NCBI GenBank assembly: GCA_963850195.1
Contig: CAWKKD010000005.1
Location: 930,001 to 994,000, forward strand
Length of the DNA: 64,000 nt
Source of the DNA: Actinoallomurus sp963850195
Lineage (GTDB): Bacteria; Actinomycetota; Actinomycetes; Streptosporangiales; Streptosporangiaceae
Reading direction: 5' to 3'
The position numbers and the translations under genes are program-made. Shown here piece by piece: positions 27,671-37,401 of this stretch. Each line of letters begins with the position of its first letter. The first letter of the stretch is position 1. The notes under the pieces were generated by a model. That model was not told the origin of the DNA. It did not search any database and saw only the letters and a list, made by a program, of their open reading frames with translations.

Positions 27671-29137
27671 TTACTCCTGGCCGCCGGAGAGCTTCTCACG
27701 CAGAGCGGCAAGGGCCTCGTCGGAGGCAAGAGCGCCGCCTCCGCCTTCGGCGCCAGGCTGCTCCTCCGTGGCGTAGGACTGCGGACCCGCAGCCTCGGCC
27801 TCGGCCTTGCGCGCCTCCTCGACCTGCTTCTTGTGGGCGTCGAAACGGGTACGCGCCTCCGCGTACTGCCGCTCCCACGTCTCACGCTGCTGGTCGAAGC
27901 CCTCGAGCCAGTCGCCCGTCTCCGAGTCGAAGCCCTCGGGGTACTTGTAGTTCCCCTCGGTGTCGTACTCGGCCGGCATGCCGTAGAGCGTCGGGTCGAA
28001 CTCCTCGTCGGTGAACGTCCCACCGCCCTCATTGGCCTGCTTCAGCGAGAGGCTGATGCGGCGCCGGTCAAGGTCGATGTCGATGATCTTCACGAAGATC
28101 TCGTCGCCGACCTGGACGACCTGCTCCGGGATCTCCACGTGGCGCTCGGCCAGCTCGGAGATGTGCACCAGGCCCTCGATGCCCTCCTCGACGCGAACGA
28201 ACGCGCCGAAGGGGACGAGCTTGGTGACGCGGCCCGGAACGACCTGGCCGATCTGGTGCGTGCGGGCGAACTGCTGCCAGGGGTCTTCCTGCGTCGCCTT
28301 GAGCGACAGGGAGACACGCTCGCGCTCCATGTCCACGTCGAGAACCTCGACGGTGACCTCCTGGCCGACCTCGACAACCTCAGACGGGTGGTCGATGTGC
28401 TTCCAGGAGAGCTCGGACACGTGCACGAGGCCGTCCACTCCGCCGAGATCGACGAAGGCACCGAAGTTGACGATGCTGGAGACGACGCCCTTGCGGACCT
28501 GGCCCTTCTGCAGGGTGTTGAGGAAGGTCTGACGGACCTCGCTCTGCGTCTGCTCAAGCCAGGCACGGCGGGACAGGACCACGTTGTTGCGGTTCTTGTC
28601 CAGCTCAATGATCTTGGCTTCGAGCTCGCGGCCGACGTACGGCTGCAGGTCGCGAACCCGGCGCATCTCCACCAGGGATGCGGGCAGGAAGCCTCGAAGA
28701 CCGATGTCGAGGATGAGGCCGCCCTTGACGACCTCGATGACGGTACCGGTGACGATCCCGTCCTCGTCCTTGATCTTCTCGATCGTGCCCCAGGCCCGCT
28801 CGTACTGAGCGCGCTTCTTGGACAGGATCAGGCGACCCTCCTTGTCCTCCTTCTGGAGAACAAGGGCCTCGACGTGATCGCCGCACTTGACGACCTCGTT
28901 GGGGTCGACATCGTGCTTGATGGACAGCTCACGCGAGGGGATGACGCCCTCGGTCTTATAGCCGATGTCGAGCAAGACCTCGTCTCGATCGACCTTCACG
29001 ACGGTGCCTTCGACAATGTCGCCGTCGTTGAAGTACTTGATGGTCTCGTCGATCGCCGCGAGGAAGGCTTCCTCGGACCCGATGTCGTTGACCGCTACCT
29101 GCGGGGTACTCGAGGTGGCCTCGGTGCTGCTCGTCAT
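27671..29137 (-). CDS. rpsA: 30S ribosomal protein S1
   Basis: S1 binds mRNA on the 30S subunit and helps initiation on leaders with weak ribosome sites. The 488-residue protein has four S1 RNA-binding repeats, beginning near residues 35 (GDIVEGTVVKVDRDEVLLDI), 120 (GIVTGTVIEVVKGGLILDIG), 205 (GQVRKGVVSSIVNFGAFVDL) and 292 (GQVVPGRVTKLVPFGAFVRV), then an acidic and Gly-rich tail. The ATG at 29137 gives the standard actinobacterial MTSSTEAT start and has GGAG upstream; the ATG at 29164 has none. A strong promoter candidate lies about 165 bp upstream. Confidence 0.97.
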   Translation of the reverse strand: MTSSTEATSSTPQVAVNDIGSEEAFLAAIDETIKYFNDGDIVEGTVVKVDRDEVLLDIGYKTEGVIPSRELSIKHDVDPNEVVKCGDHVEALVLQKEDKEGRLILSKKRAQYERAWGTIEKIKDEDGIVTGTVIEVVKGGLILDIGLRGFLPASLVEMRRVRDLQPYVGRELEAKIIELDKNRNNVVLSRRAWLEQTQSEVRQTFLNTLQKGQVRKGVVSSIVNFGAFVDLGGVDGLVHVSELSWKHIDHPSEVVEVGQEVTVEVLDVDMERERVSLSLKATQEDPWQQFARTHQIGQVVPGRVTKLVPFGAFVRVEEGIEGLVHISELAERHVEIPEQVVQVGDEIFVKIIDIDLDRRRISLSLKQANEGGGTFTDEEFDPTLYGMPAEYDTEGNYKYPEGFDSETGDWLEGFDQQRETWERQYAEARTRFDAHKKQVEEARKAEAEAAGPQSYATEEQPGAEGGGGALASDEALAALREKLSGGQE

Positions 29138-29301
29138 GTGTGGGATGGCTCCGGATACGGACATGCGTAGTTGCCTGTGGTGCGCGGAGGGCCAGTTATC
29201 GTCCCTGCCGAGATACCGGTGGCGTTACCAGACCGATGTCGACGTGATCGAGCGCGAGCCTGCTCTGTCCGAGGCGCACGCAGGCCCACAGCGCAGCGAT
29301 C

Positions 29302-29330
29302 AGGATATGGGAGCTTGGGGCGTGGGTCAA
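29302..29330 (-). promoter_or_regulatory. Sigma-A-type promoter candidate for rpsA
   Basis: On the minus strand, TTGACC (29325-29330) and TATCCT (29302-29307) are 17 bp apart, close to the housekeeping consensus. Transcription would start near 29295 and give an rpsA leader of about 158 bases. Confidence 0.6.
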
Positions 29331-29342
29331 TCTCACGCGCGC

Positions 29343-30488
29343 TCAATAGGGGCAGGCCCAGTACTTGTACCGGCTCGCCAGAGAGATCATCTTAGCTTGT
29401 GGGAACGCGACCGTGGCCTGATTCCCGTCCGAGGTGTAACGCTGGTCGGGGTTCTTGGAGAGCCACTCGAGCCAGGCCGTGGAGCAGAACTGACGGCAGT
29501 CGTCTTCCTTGATCTTTTCCTTGTCCCGGATCCGCGGGATCTGCTTCGGGTCGTAGTTCTTGCCGTACGGCGAGTCCGAGGGCTTCCAGCCGGCGAGGAA
29601 CATCCCCTTGAAGTCCCACTTCGCTCCGCCGCCCGAGCCGTGCCGCGCCCAGTCGAGGTGCGACAGCGCGCCGAACGGGAACGCGAAGGTCACCGACGGG
29701 CGGCCGTCGGCGTCGACGATCATCTTCTCGTCGCTGCCGATCTCCTTCTCCACCTGGGACTTGCTCATGTGCGCCATGTCGAGGTGGTGGGTCGTGTGGT
29801 TGGCCACCTCGAACCCGTGCTGGACGAGCCACTTCATCGCCGCTGCCGGGGTCTGACCGCCGTTCACGAACGGGTCCTTGTTCACGAAGAACGTCGCGAC
29901 CGGGCGGAAGCCCGGGTTCTCCCGCGCCACCCGCTGGATGACCCCGACGGCCGTGTCCGGCTTCGGGTTGCCCGCGGCATCGAAGGCCACGTGCGTGACG
30001 GAGCCGTCGTCGAAGGTCAGCACGACCGGGTGACGGCCCCCGGGGATGTTCATCTGCCCGGTGACGAACTCCGACGCGGTCACCGGCACGTAGCCCTGCT
30101 TGGCGAGGCCGGTGAACTCCTCGTACAGCTCCGTCGGCGTACGGTCCAGCGACGCGTCCGGCTTGGTCATCACCCGGTGGATCATCAGGATCGGGACCTG
30201 GCCGAGCTCGTTGGCCGCGACCGCGCGTGCCGCCGCCGCGGCCTTGACCTTGTCGAAGGGCGGGCCGTGTTTCACGGGCGGCTTACGTACGGGTGGCGCG
30301 GCATGGCCGGCGCCCGACGGCGCGGACCGGGCGTCGACGCCCGCCGCCGTACGCGCCTTGGCCTGGTGACCACCATGCCGGTCGGACGGGGCGAGGAAGC
30401 CCACCACCACACCGATGATGATCAATACGACGGCGAACTTATGCAGGTGTGGCAACGGATCCCCCAGCGTCATGCACGCGGTGCGCAC
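29343..30488 (-). CDS. Membrane-anchored polysaccharide deacetylase
   Basis: A NodB-fold carbohydrate esterase (family 4) that removes acetyl groups from a cell-surface polysaccharide. The 381-residue protein has an N-terminal membrane anchor at about residues 18-34, a basic and Pro-rich linker, then the catalytic domain. Motif 1 is TFDDGS with the catalytic base and metal Asp at 160-161, and motif 2 is NHTTHH with metal His at 231 and 235. Insertions before NHTTHH make it longer than minimal NodB domains. Start: GTG at 30488; ATG at 30473 is possible. Substrate (peptidoglycan or another glycan) is not determined. Confidence 0.88.
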   Translation of the reverse strand: MRTACMTLGDPLPHLHKFAVVLIIIGVVVGFLAPSDRHGGHQAKARTAAGVDARSAPSGAGHAAPPVRKPPVKHGPPFDKVKAAAAARAVAANELGQVPILMIHRVMTKPDASLDRTPTELYEEFTGLAKQGYVPVTASEFVTGQMNIPGGRHPVVLTFDDGSVTHVAFDAAGNPKPDTAVGVIQRVARENPGFRPVATFFVNKDPFVNGGQTPAAAMKWLVQHGFEVANHTTHHLDMAHMSKSQVEKEIGSDEKMIVDADGRPSVTFAFPFGALSHLDWARHGSGGGAKWDFKGMFLAGWKPSDSPYGKNYDPKQIPRIRDKEKIKEDDCRQFCSTAWLEWLSKNPDQRYTSDGNQATVAFPQAKMISLASRYKYWACPY

Positions 30489-30653
30489 GGAGCCTGGCGA
30501 AGCGTTAGTTCCCGCTCAGGCGATCATGTAATCGCCGTCGGGCGATCATCATGAACATGAATGATTTCCCGCCCGCGCCGGAGGGTAACCCCTCTGACCG
30601 CGGATCCCGCTCCTGACCTCGGCGGACCCGCCTCGAGGCGCCCAGCGAGGCGC

Positions 30654-33347
30654 CTAGTGGCCGGCCTCGTGCCAGGTGCGCCCGGTGCCCATCGAGACCT
30701 CCAGCGGCACGCGCAGGTCGTAAGCGGCGCCCATCTGGGTGCGCACGAGGTCCTGGAGTGCCGCCAGCTCGCCGTCGGCCACCTCGAAGATCAGCTCGTC
30801 GTGGACCTGGAGCAGCATCCGCGACCGCAGGCCGGAGTCGCGCATCGCGCGGTCGACGCCGAGCATCGCGACCTTGATGATGTCGGCGGCCGAGCCCTGG
30901 ATCGGCGCGTTGAGCGCCATCCGCTCGGCCATCTCGCGGCGCTGACGGTTGTCGGAGGTCAGGTCCGGCAGGTAGCGACGGCGGCCGAGGATCGTCTCGG
31001 TGTAGCCGTCCTGACGGGCCAGGGCGACGATGTCACGCAGGTAGTCACGGACGCCACCGAACTGCTCGAAGTACTCCTCCATGAGCGCCCGCGCCTCGTC
31101 CGGGGTGATCCTCAGCTGCTGGGACAGCCCGAACGCGGACAGGCCGTAGGCGAGGCCGTAGTTCATCGCCTTGATCCGCGAGCGCAGCTCTCCGTCGACG
31201 TGCTCGGCCGGCAGGTCGAAGACGCGCGACGCGGCGATCGTGTGGAAGTCGGCGCCGGACTCGAACGCGTCGATCAGCGCCTCGTCGCCGGACAGGTGCG
31301 CCATGATGCGCAGCTCGATCTGGCTGTAGTCGGCGGTGAGCAGGCAGTCGTAGCCGTCGCCGACGACGAAGCCCTGCCGGATCTGGCGGCCCTCGGCGGT
31401 GCGGATCGGGATGTTCTGCAGGTTGGGGTCGGACGAGGACAGCCGGCCGGTGGCCGCCACCATCTGCCCGAAGGTCGTGTGGATCCGGCGCTGCTCGTCG
31501 GCCATCGGGATCAGCGAGTCGACCATGCTCTTGAGCTTGGCCACTTCGCGGTGGCGCAGGAGGTGCTCGAGCACCGGCTGGCCGGTGCTGGCGAACAGTG
31601 TGCTCAGTGCCTCGGAGTCGGTCGTATAGCCGGTCTTGGTGCGACGGGTCTTGGGCAGCGCCAGCTCCTCGAAGAGGATCTGCTGGATCTGCTTGGGCGA
31701 GCCGAGGTTGAACTCCCGGCCGATCTCGGCCCAGGCGGCCTCCTCGACCGCCTTGACCTCGGTGCCGAACGTCGAGGACAGCTTCTCGAGGTAGTCCATG
31801 TCGAGCGCGACGCCGAGCCGCTCCATGGCCGCGAGGACCTCGACGAGCGGCAGCTCGACGTCGTGCAGGAGGGTGGCCGCGCCGCGGCGCTCCAGGTCGG
31901 CGTCGAGCGCCTCGGCCAGGTCGACGACGGCGCGGGCCCGTACCACCAGGTCGAACGCGGCCTCCTGTTCGCCGGAGCCGTCGAGGGTCAGCTGGCCGCT
32001 CTCGTCGGCCTCCTTGCGCAGCTCACGGTGGAGGTAGCGCAGGACCAGGTCGCCGAGGTCGAAGGAGCGCTGGCCCGGCAGCGCGAGGTAGGCGGCCAGC
32101 GCCGTGTCGCTGGTGACGCCGTCGACCTCCATGCCGCGGGCCGCGAAGGCCAGTATCGGGCCCTTCGCCTCGTGGATCGCCTTGGGTCGCTTCGGGTCGG
32201 CCAGCCACGCGGCGAACGCGCGCTCGTCCTCCTCCGGAAGCTCCACCGGGTCGAGGTAGGCGCCCGCGCCCGCCGGGGTCGCCAGCGCGATACCGGTGAT
32301 GTCGCCGGTGCCGCGGGCCCACGTGCCGGTCACGGCGAGGCCGACGCGCGCCGAGCCGCTCGCGTGCTCGGCCAGCCACGCGGCCACCTCGCCCGGACCG
32401 GGCCGGGCCATCTCCACCTCGAAGCCCTCGTCGGCCTCGGGTTCGACGGCCGAGAGCGTGGCGTAAAGGCGCTCGCGCAGCACCCGGAACTGCAGGGTGT
32501 CGAAGAGGGTGTGGATCTCGTCGCGGTCCCACTGCCCGATCACGAGGTCGGCGGGCGCGCGGTCCAGCGGGACATCGCAGGTCAGCTTGTTGAGCTGCTG
32601 GTTGCGCAACACGTCGCCAAGATGCTCGCGCAGGTTGGCGCCGGCCTTGCCGGTGATCTCGTCGACGTGGCGGATCAGCCCGTCGAGGCCGTCGTACTTC
32701 GTCAGCCACTTGGCGGCGGTCTTGGGACCCACGCCGGGCACGCCCGGCAGGTTGTCGCTGGTCTCCCCCACCAGCGCGGCCAGCTCGCGGTGCCGCTCCG
32801 GCGGCACGCCGTACTTCTCCTCGACGGCGGCCGGCGTCATGCGCGCCAGGTCGGACACGCCCTTGCGGGGGTACAGCACGGTGCAGTGCTCGCCCACGAG
32901 CTGGAACGCGTCGCGGTCGCCGCTGACGATCGCGACGTCCATCTCCCGCTCGACGCCCTGGGTGGCGAGGGTGGCGATCAGGTCATCGGCCTCGAAGCCC
33001 GCGACCGACAGGCGCGGGATGCGCAGGGCGTCGAGCACCTCGAAGATCAGGCTGATCTGGCTGCGGAAGTCGTCCGGCGTCTCGCGGCGGTTGGCCTTGT
33101 ACTCGACGTAGGTCTCGTGCCGGAACGTCGGCTCGGAGCGGTCGAAGCAGACCGCCACGTGCGAGGGCGCCTCGTCTCTGAGTACGTTGATGAGCATCGA
33201 GGTGAACCCGTAGACCGCGTTGGTCGGCTGGCCCGTGGTCGTCGAGAAGTTCTCGATGGGCAGCGCGAAGAATGCCCGGTAGGCCAGGGAGTGACCGTCC
33301 AGGAGGAGCAGCCGGGGTGTCTCGGGGGTCGCTTCCGTCATCGCCAC
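30654..33347 (-). CDS. polA: DNA polymerase I
   Basis: PolI fills repair gaps and removes Okazaki primers. The 897-residue protein has an N-terminal 5'-3' exonuclease domain (LLLDGHSLAYRAFFALP, then GVPGVGPKTAAKWL), a middle domain and the family A polymerase domain (motif A LTADYSQIELRIMAHLSGD, motif B around RIKAMNYGLAYGLS, motif C LLQVHDELIFEV). In the middle domain the Asp/Glu pair of the proofreading exonuclease is missing (it reads LAVTGTWARGTGD), so 3'-5' proofreading is predicted to be absent, as known for other actinobacterial PolI. Start: GTG at 33347, with ATG at 33341 as alternative. Divergent from the thioesterase gene. Confidence 0.96.
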   Translation of the reverse strand: MAMTEATPETPRLLLLDGHSLAYRAFFALPIENFSTTTGQPTNAVYGFTSMLINVLRDEAPSHVAVCFDRSEPTFRHETYVEYKANRRETPDDFRSQISLIFEVLDALRIPRLSVAGFEADDLIATLATQGVEREMDVAIVSGDRDAFQLVGEHCTVLYPRKGVSDLARMTPAAVEEKYGVPPERHRELAALVGETSDNLPGVPGVGPKTAAKWLTKYDGLDGLIRHVDEITGKAGANLREHLGDVLRNQQLNKLTCDVPLDRAPADLVIGQWDRDEIHTLFDTLQFRVLRERLYATLSAVEPEADEGFEVEMARPGPGEVAAWLAEHASGSARVGLAVTGTWARGTGDITGIALATPAGAGAYLDPVELPEEDERAFAAWLADPKRPKAIHEAKGPILAFAARGMEVDGVTSDTALAAYLALPGQRSFDLGDLVLRYLHRELRKEADESGQLTLDGSGEQEAAFDLVVRARAVVDLAEALDADLERRGAATLLHDVELPLVEVLAAMERLGVALDMDYLEKLSSTFGTEVKAVEEAAWAEIGREFNLGSPKQIQQILFEELALPKTRRTKTGYTTDSEALSTLFASTGQPVLEHLLRHREVAKLKSMVDSLIPMADEQRRIHTTFGQMVAATGRLSSSDPNLQNIPIRTAEGRQIRQGFVVGDGYDCLLTADYSQIELRIMAHLSGDEALIDAFESGADFHTIAASRVFDLPAEHVDGELRSRIKAMNYGLAYGLSAFGLSQQLRITPDEARALMEEYFEQFGGVRDYLRDIVALARQDGYTETILGRRRYLPDLTSDNRQRREMAERMALNAPIQGSAADIIKVAMLGVDRAMRDSGLRSRMLLQVHDELIFEVADGELAALQDLVRTQMGAAYDLRVPLEVSMGTGRTWHEAGH

Positions 33348-33401
33348 GCTCGCAGCCTAGTCTTCGGGGGCGACAGTTCTGAGCAGGTCGATGGAGGTTT
33401 C

Positions 33402-33818
33402 GTGAACGATCCTGACGGCCCGACCGCGGAATACGTGGGCATCGAGGCGTACGGCGATCTCGCCAGGTCGATGGGCGTCGAGCTCACCGAGGCGAGCCCG
33501 GAGCGCGTCGTCGCCCGTATGCCGGTGAAGGGGAACACCCAGCCGTACGGGATCCTGCACGGCGGCGCGTCGTGCGTGCTGGCGGAGACGGTGGGTTCGG
33601 TGGGCTCCGCCCTCCACGCGGGTCCCGAGCGGATCGCCATGGGCATCGAGATCAGCGCGACCCACCACCGGTCCGTCTCCGAGGGTCACGTCACCGCGGT
33701 GGCGACCCGCATCCACGGGGGCCGGACCCTCGCGACGTACGACATCGTGATCACCGATGACGACGATCGGCGGGTCTGCACGGCCCGGCTCACCTGCATG
33801 CTGCGCGATCGGCGATAA
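33402..33818 (+). CDS. Hotdog-fold thioesterase, PaaI/MenI-like
   Basis: A 138-residue acyl-CoA thioesterase of the hotdog fold. The motif YGILHGGASCVLAETVGSVG puts a Glu at residue 62 where MenI/YdiI-type enzymes have their catalytic Glu and PaaI has Asp. A role on an aromatic or 1,4-dihydroxynaphthoyl-CoA is thus possible, though phenylacetate-type substrates cannot be excluded. The GTG start at 33402 has GGAGG a few bases upstream. It diverges from polA across 54 bp. Confidence 0.87.
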   Translation: MNDPDGPTAEYVGIEAYGDLARSMGVELTEASPERVVARMPVKGNTQPYGILHGGASCVLAETVGSVGSALHAGPERIAMGIEISATHHRSVSEGHVTAVATRIHGGRTLATYDIVITDDDDRRVCTARLTCMLRDRR

Positions 33819-34117
33819 TTTTCTCGGAAGTGGCACCCCTCCGTGACCTGCACGTTCGTCTGATATAGCCGTTTTGTTTCTGATCAAGGCCGAACGGGTA
33901 TGCCAGAGCCTTTGCACGCATCACACCAGTCTCGCTACCGTTGGTCCGTACGAGCCCGGAGCGCCGAGTAGAAAACGTACCCCCGGGCCTGTGCAGGGCC
34001 GGGGAAGGCCTGCATAGGACCCCGGTGGTACGGCACCAAAGGCGTTCCGGGCTCTTTCCTTTTCGGCGTGGGGCGAAAGATCTCCACACGGGCGGCGCGC
34101 GAGGTTAATGTCACGCC
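33819..34117. other. Intergenic region, no gene seen
   Basis: About 300 bp between the thioesterase and the lipoprotein genes. It is less GC-rich at 33830-33920. GC-rich inverted segments occur at 33980-34055, but no clear stem followed by a T run and no coding frame with a ribosome site were found. Confidence 0.5.
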
Positions 34118-34663
34118 ATGCGCTACAGCCTGATCGCGGGCGGCATGGCCCTGATGCTGGCGATGTCCACCACCTCGTGCTCGTTCGTCCGCGACGGGTC
34201 CCCCAAGGCACCGCCGACGTACGCCCTCACCCCGCAGCCGGTACGCCCCGACGAGCGCGCGCTGCGGCTGCGGCCGGTCAGCGACGGGGACACCCAGTTC
34301 ACCCTGCTCGGGCTGACGACCGGCATGACCGACCTGGTGGGCAGCCATGCCGACATCAAGCCGCACGGCCGGTACACCCGGATCCGGGTGGAGATGGTGA
34401 ACAACGGCCGCACGACGGCCATCATCGACCTCATGCGCGAACTGCTGTTCACCGCCGGCGGGCGGTCGCAGCCGCCGGACAAGGAGGCGATGGTGATCAA
34501 GCGGCAGCCGCTGACCTTCGACCTCGGCGCGGCGATGCGCATACAGCTCGACCTCTGGTACGACGTCCCGGCCGGCCTGAAGCCCACCGCCCTGCGGCTG
34601 TTCGGCGGCGCGACGCTCACCGACATGAAGGACATCGAGGGCACCGACGTCCGGCTGCCCTGA
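34118..34663 (+). CDS. Putative lipoprotein, unknown function
   Basis: A 181-residue exported protein with a short basic start, a hydrophobic stretch and Cys21 in STTSC, a weak lipobox. The mature part has alternating strands (GRYTRIRVEMVNNGRTTAII) that recall DUF4352-type immunoglobulin-like lipoproteins with the conserved idea of a ligand-facing beta sandwich. No catalytic motif is seen. It converges on the liv operon and has no obvious partner. Confidence 0.65.
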   Translation: MRYSLIAGGMALMLAMSTTSCSFVRDGSPKAPPTYALTPQPVRPDERALRLRPVSDGDTQFTLLGLTTGMTDLVGSHADIKPHGRYTRIRVEMVNNGRTTAIIDLMRELLFTAGGRSQPPDKEAMVIKRQPLTFDLGAAMRIQLDLWYDVPAGLKPTALRLFGGATLTDMKDIEGTDVRLP

Positions 34664-34734
34664 CGCCACCGGGCGCGGCCCCGGCGGCGTGTGCCGCACG
34701 AGACCGCTCCCGGTGGTCCGGCCCAGGTCGCGGC

Positions 34735-35475
34735 CTATGCCTCGCCGCTCGTCGTCGCGCCGTCGACGCCGAGATCGCCGCCGAGGTACGCCGCACGGAC
34801 CTCGGGGTCGGTCAGGAGCTCCGCGGCCGGTGCGGTCTTGAGCACCAGCCCGGTCTCCAGGACGTACGCGCGGTGCGCGATCTGCAGGGCCTGCTGGGCG
34901 TTCTGCTCGACGAGCAGAACGGTCGTGCCGCGCCGGTTGATCTCCTCGATGATCGTGAAGATCTGCTGGACCAGCATCGGCGCCAGGCCCATTGACGGCT
35001 CGTCCAGGAGCAGGACCTTCGGCTTGGTCATCAGCGCCCGTCCGATGGCGAGCATCTGCTGCTCGCCGCCGGACATGGTGCCGCCGGCCTGGGTCTTGCG
35101 CTCGGCCAGCCGCGGGAACAGGTCGTAGACCTCCGCGAGGTCGGCGTCGAAGTTCCCCTTGCGAGCGTACGCGCCCATCATGAGGTTGTCCTCGACCGAC
35201 ATGCCGGGGAAGATCCCGCGGCCCTCCGGCGACTGCCCGATGCCGACGATCACGCGCTTGTGACCGGGGAGCTTGCTGATGTTCTTGCCGTCGAACCGGA
35301 TCGAACCGCTGGTCAGCGGCCGCAGACCCGAGATCGTCTTCAGCGTCGTGGTCTTGCCCGCGCCATTGGCGCCGATGAGGGTGACGATCTCGCCCTCATC
35401 GACCTCCAGGGAGATCCCCTTCAGGGCCTCGATCTTGCCGTAGTGGACATGGATGTCCTCGACCTCAAGAAGCAT
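34735..35475 (-). CDS. livF: Branched-chain amino acid ABC transporter ATPase LivF
   Basis: One of the two cytosolic ATPases of the HAAT-type importer for branched-chain amino acids. It has 246 residues, with Walker A GANGAGKT (35-42), signature MSGGEQQMLAIGRAL and Walker B VLLLDEPSMGLAP. It starts 11 bp inside livG and is last in the livKHMGF operon. Confidence 0.95.
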   Translation of the reverse strand: MLLEVEDIHVHYGKIEALKGISLEVDEGEIVTLIGANGAGKTTTLKTISGLRPLTSGSIRFDGKNISKLPGHKRVIVGIGQSPEGRGIFPGMSVEDNLMMGAYARKGNFDADLAEVYDLFPRLAERKTQAGGTMSGGEQQMLAIGRALMTKPKVLLLDEPSMGLAPMLVQQIFTIIEEINRRGTTVLLVEQNAQQALQIAHRAYVLETGLVLKTAPAAELLTDPEVRAAYLGGDLGVDGATTSGEA

Positions 35476-36289
35476 CGGCGGGAGCCCCCAGATACGCTTC
35501 GATGACCTTCGGGTTGTTCTGGACCTCCTGCGGGAGCCCTTCGGCGATCTTCTGTCCGAAGTCCAGCACCGCCAGCCGGTCGCTGATCCCCATGACCAGG
35601 CTCATGTCGTGCTCGATCAGCAGCACGGTGCGCCCGGAGTCACGGATCTTGCGGATCAGCTGCTGCAGCCCGATCTTCTCCGCCGGGTTCATGCCCGCCG
35701 CCGGTTCGTCGAGCAGCAGCAGCTTCGGGTCGGTCGCGAGGGCTCTCGCGATCTCCAGCCGCCGCTGGTCGCCGTACGGCAGGTTCTTGGCCGTCTCCTC
35801 CGCGCGGGCGGAGACGCCGACGAAGTCCAGCAGCTCGCGGGCCTTCTCCCTGCCCTGCCGCTCCTCGCGGTGGTGCCACGGCAGGCCAAGGATCGCGCCG
35901 ACCGCACCCGTACGGTGATGGGCGTCCGCGCCGACCAGGACGTTCTCGAGCGCCGACATGTTGTGGAACAGGCGGATGTTCTGGAAGGTACGCGCCAGGC
36001 CCTTCTTGGTGACCTTGAAGCGCTTCATCCCGTTGGTCCGCTGCCCGAGGAAGCGCACCTCGCCCTCCGAGGGCCGGTACACCCCCGTCGAGACGTTGAA
36101 CACCGTGGTCTTGCCGGCGCCGTTCGGGCCGATCAGGGCGAAGATCTCTCCCTCGTGCACGGAGAGGTCGACGCCCTTCAGCGCGGTGACGCCGCCGAAC
36201 CGCATGGTCAGGCCGCGCAGTTCGAGGACGGGCGCGCCCTGCGGCTCCGCCGCGGACGGGCGTCCCTCCTCGGTGGTCGTGCTGCTCAT
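35465..36289 (-). CDS. livG: Branched-chain amino acid ABC transporter ATPase LivG
   Basis: The second ATPase of the Liv importer, 274 residues. An 18-residue leader precedes the ABC domain, with Walker A GPNGAGKT (54-61), the LivG-specific insertion after it (NGMKRFKVTKKGLARTFQNI) and Walker B KLLLLDEPAAGMNPAE. The ABC signature lies in LPYGDQRRLEIARAL, an atypical form normal for LivG. The ATG at 36289 overlaps the livM stop as ATGA; longer frames upstream lie within livM. Confidence 0.95.
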   Translation of the reverse strand: MSSTTTEEGRPSAAEPQGAPVLELRGLTMRFGGVTALKGVDLSVHEGEIFALIGPNGAGKTTVFNVSTGVYRPSEGEVRFLGQRTNGMKRFKVTKKGLARTFQNIRLFHNMSALENVLVGADAHHRTGAVGAILGLPWHHREERQGREKARELLDFVGVSARAEETAKNLPYGDQRRLEIARALATDPKLLLLDEPAAGMNPAEKIGLQQLIRKIRDSGRTVLLIEHDMSLVMGISDRLAVLDFGQKIAEGLPQEVQNNPKVIEAYLGAPADAS

Positions 36290-37401
36290 CCGGTCACCTC
36301 CGAGGAAGCCGTGGCGGCCGGTGCGGCCACCTCGCCGCCCATGGAACCCATGCCGCCGGTCCCTTCCTTGATCTCCGCCTTGCGCTGCCGTGACGGCAGC
36401 AGACCCTCCGGCCGCAGGATCATCATGATGACCAGCACGGCGCCGAACGCCATCTGGCGGTAGTCCTGCAGCGCGCGGAACCGCTCCGGGAGCCACGCGA
36501 TGACGAACGCGCCGAGGATGACGCCGGGGACGTTGCCCGACCCACCGAAGATCACGCAGACGAGGATCGTCGCGGACAGGATGAACAGGAAGTTCTGCGG
36601 CTGGATGTAGCCGGTGGGACCGCCCGCCCAGCCCGCGCCGCCGAGGCCGCCGACCGACGCGCCGATGAAGAACGCGAGGAGCTTGAACTTGAAGGTCGGG
36701 ACGCCCATCAGCTCGGCCGCGTCCTCGTCCTCGCGGATCGCCGACCAGGCGCGGCCGACGCGGCTCCGCTCGAGACGCTTCGACACGACGATGACCAGGA
36801 CGATCATCGCGAGCATCAGGTAGTAGTACGGCTTGGTGTCCAGCACGCCGAACTCCAGGCCGAACATCTTCGGCGGGTGCGGGATGCCGAAGATGCCCTG
36901 CGCGCCGCCGATCTCGTCGGTGTTCAGCGCGATGATCCGGATGATCTCACCGAAGCCGAGAGTGACGATCGCGAGGTAGTCGCCGCGCAGCCGCAGCGTC
37001 GGTGCACCCAGGACGATGCCGGCGACCGCCGCGGCGACGATGCCGACGAGCACCGTCTCCCAGAACGTCACGTGGTGCTTCGTACCGAGGTAGCCGACGC
37101 TGTACGCACCGATCGCGAAGAAGGCGACGTACCCGAGGTCGAGCAGTCCCGCCTGGCCGACCACGATGTTCAGGCCGAGTGCCAGCAGGATGTAGGTGCA
37201 CACCGGGTCGAAGAGGACACGCGTCCAGTCCGACTCCGGCGACATGAAGGATCCGACGCCTTCCGTCGGGACGACGAACGCCGCGAACGCCAGTACGGCC
37301 ACGTAGACGGCCCACCGCGCGTACCACGGTGCGACCTCCCAGCGGTCCCTGACCTTGTCGGTCGCTCCGCCGACGGTGCTGAGTGAGTCTTTGAGTGTCA
37401 T
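36286..37401 (-). CDS. livM: Branched-chain amino acid ABC transporter permease LivM
   Basis: One of the two membrane subunits of the Liv importer, 371 residues with about 8-10 membrane spans. The family segment with GLNIVVGQAGLLDLGYVAFFAIGAY (shortened here to its hallmark GQAGLLDLGYVAF) is near residue 80, and the ATPase-coupling loop RVGRAWSAIREDEDAAELMG is near residue 215. Overlaps livH by 4 bp (ATGA) and livG by 4 bp. Confidence 0.95.
   Translation of the reverse strand: MTLKDSLSTVGGATDKVRDRWEVAPWYARWAVYVAVLAFAAFVVPTEGVGSFMSPESDWTRVLFDPVCTYILLALGLNIVVGQAGLLDLGYVAFFAIGAYSVGYLGTKHHVTFWETVLVGIVAAAVAGIVLGAPTLRLRGDYLAIVTLGFGEIIRIIALNTDEIGGAQGIFGIPHPPKMFGLEFGVLDTKPYYYLMLAMIVLVIVVSKRLERSRVGRAWSAIREDEDAAELMGVPTFKFKLLAFFIGASVGGLGGAGWAGGPTGYIQPQNFLFILSATILVCVIFGGSGNVPGVILGAFVIAWLPERFRALQDYRQMAFGAVLVIMMILRPEGLLPSRQRKAEIKEGTGGMGSMGGEVAAPAATASSEVTG

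Noticed and set aside
30561..33818. A 1085-codon plus-strand frame opposite polA
   Set aside because: It is antisense to a clear DNA polymerase I. Only its last 139 codons are a real gene (thioesterase, from 33402).
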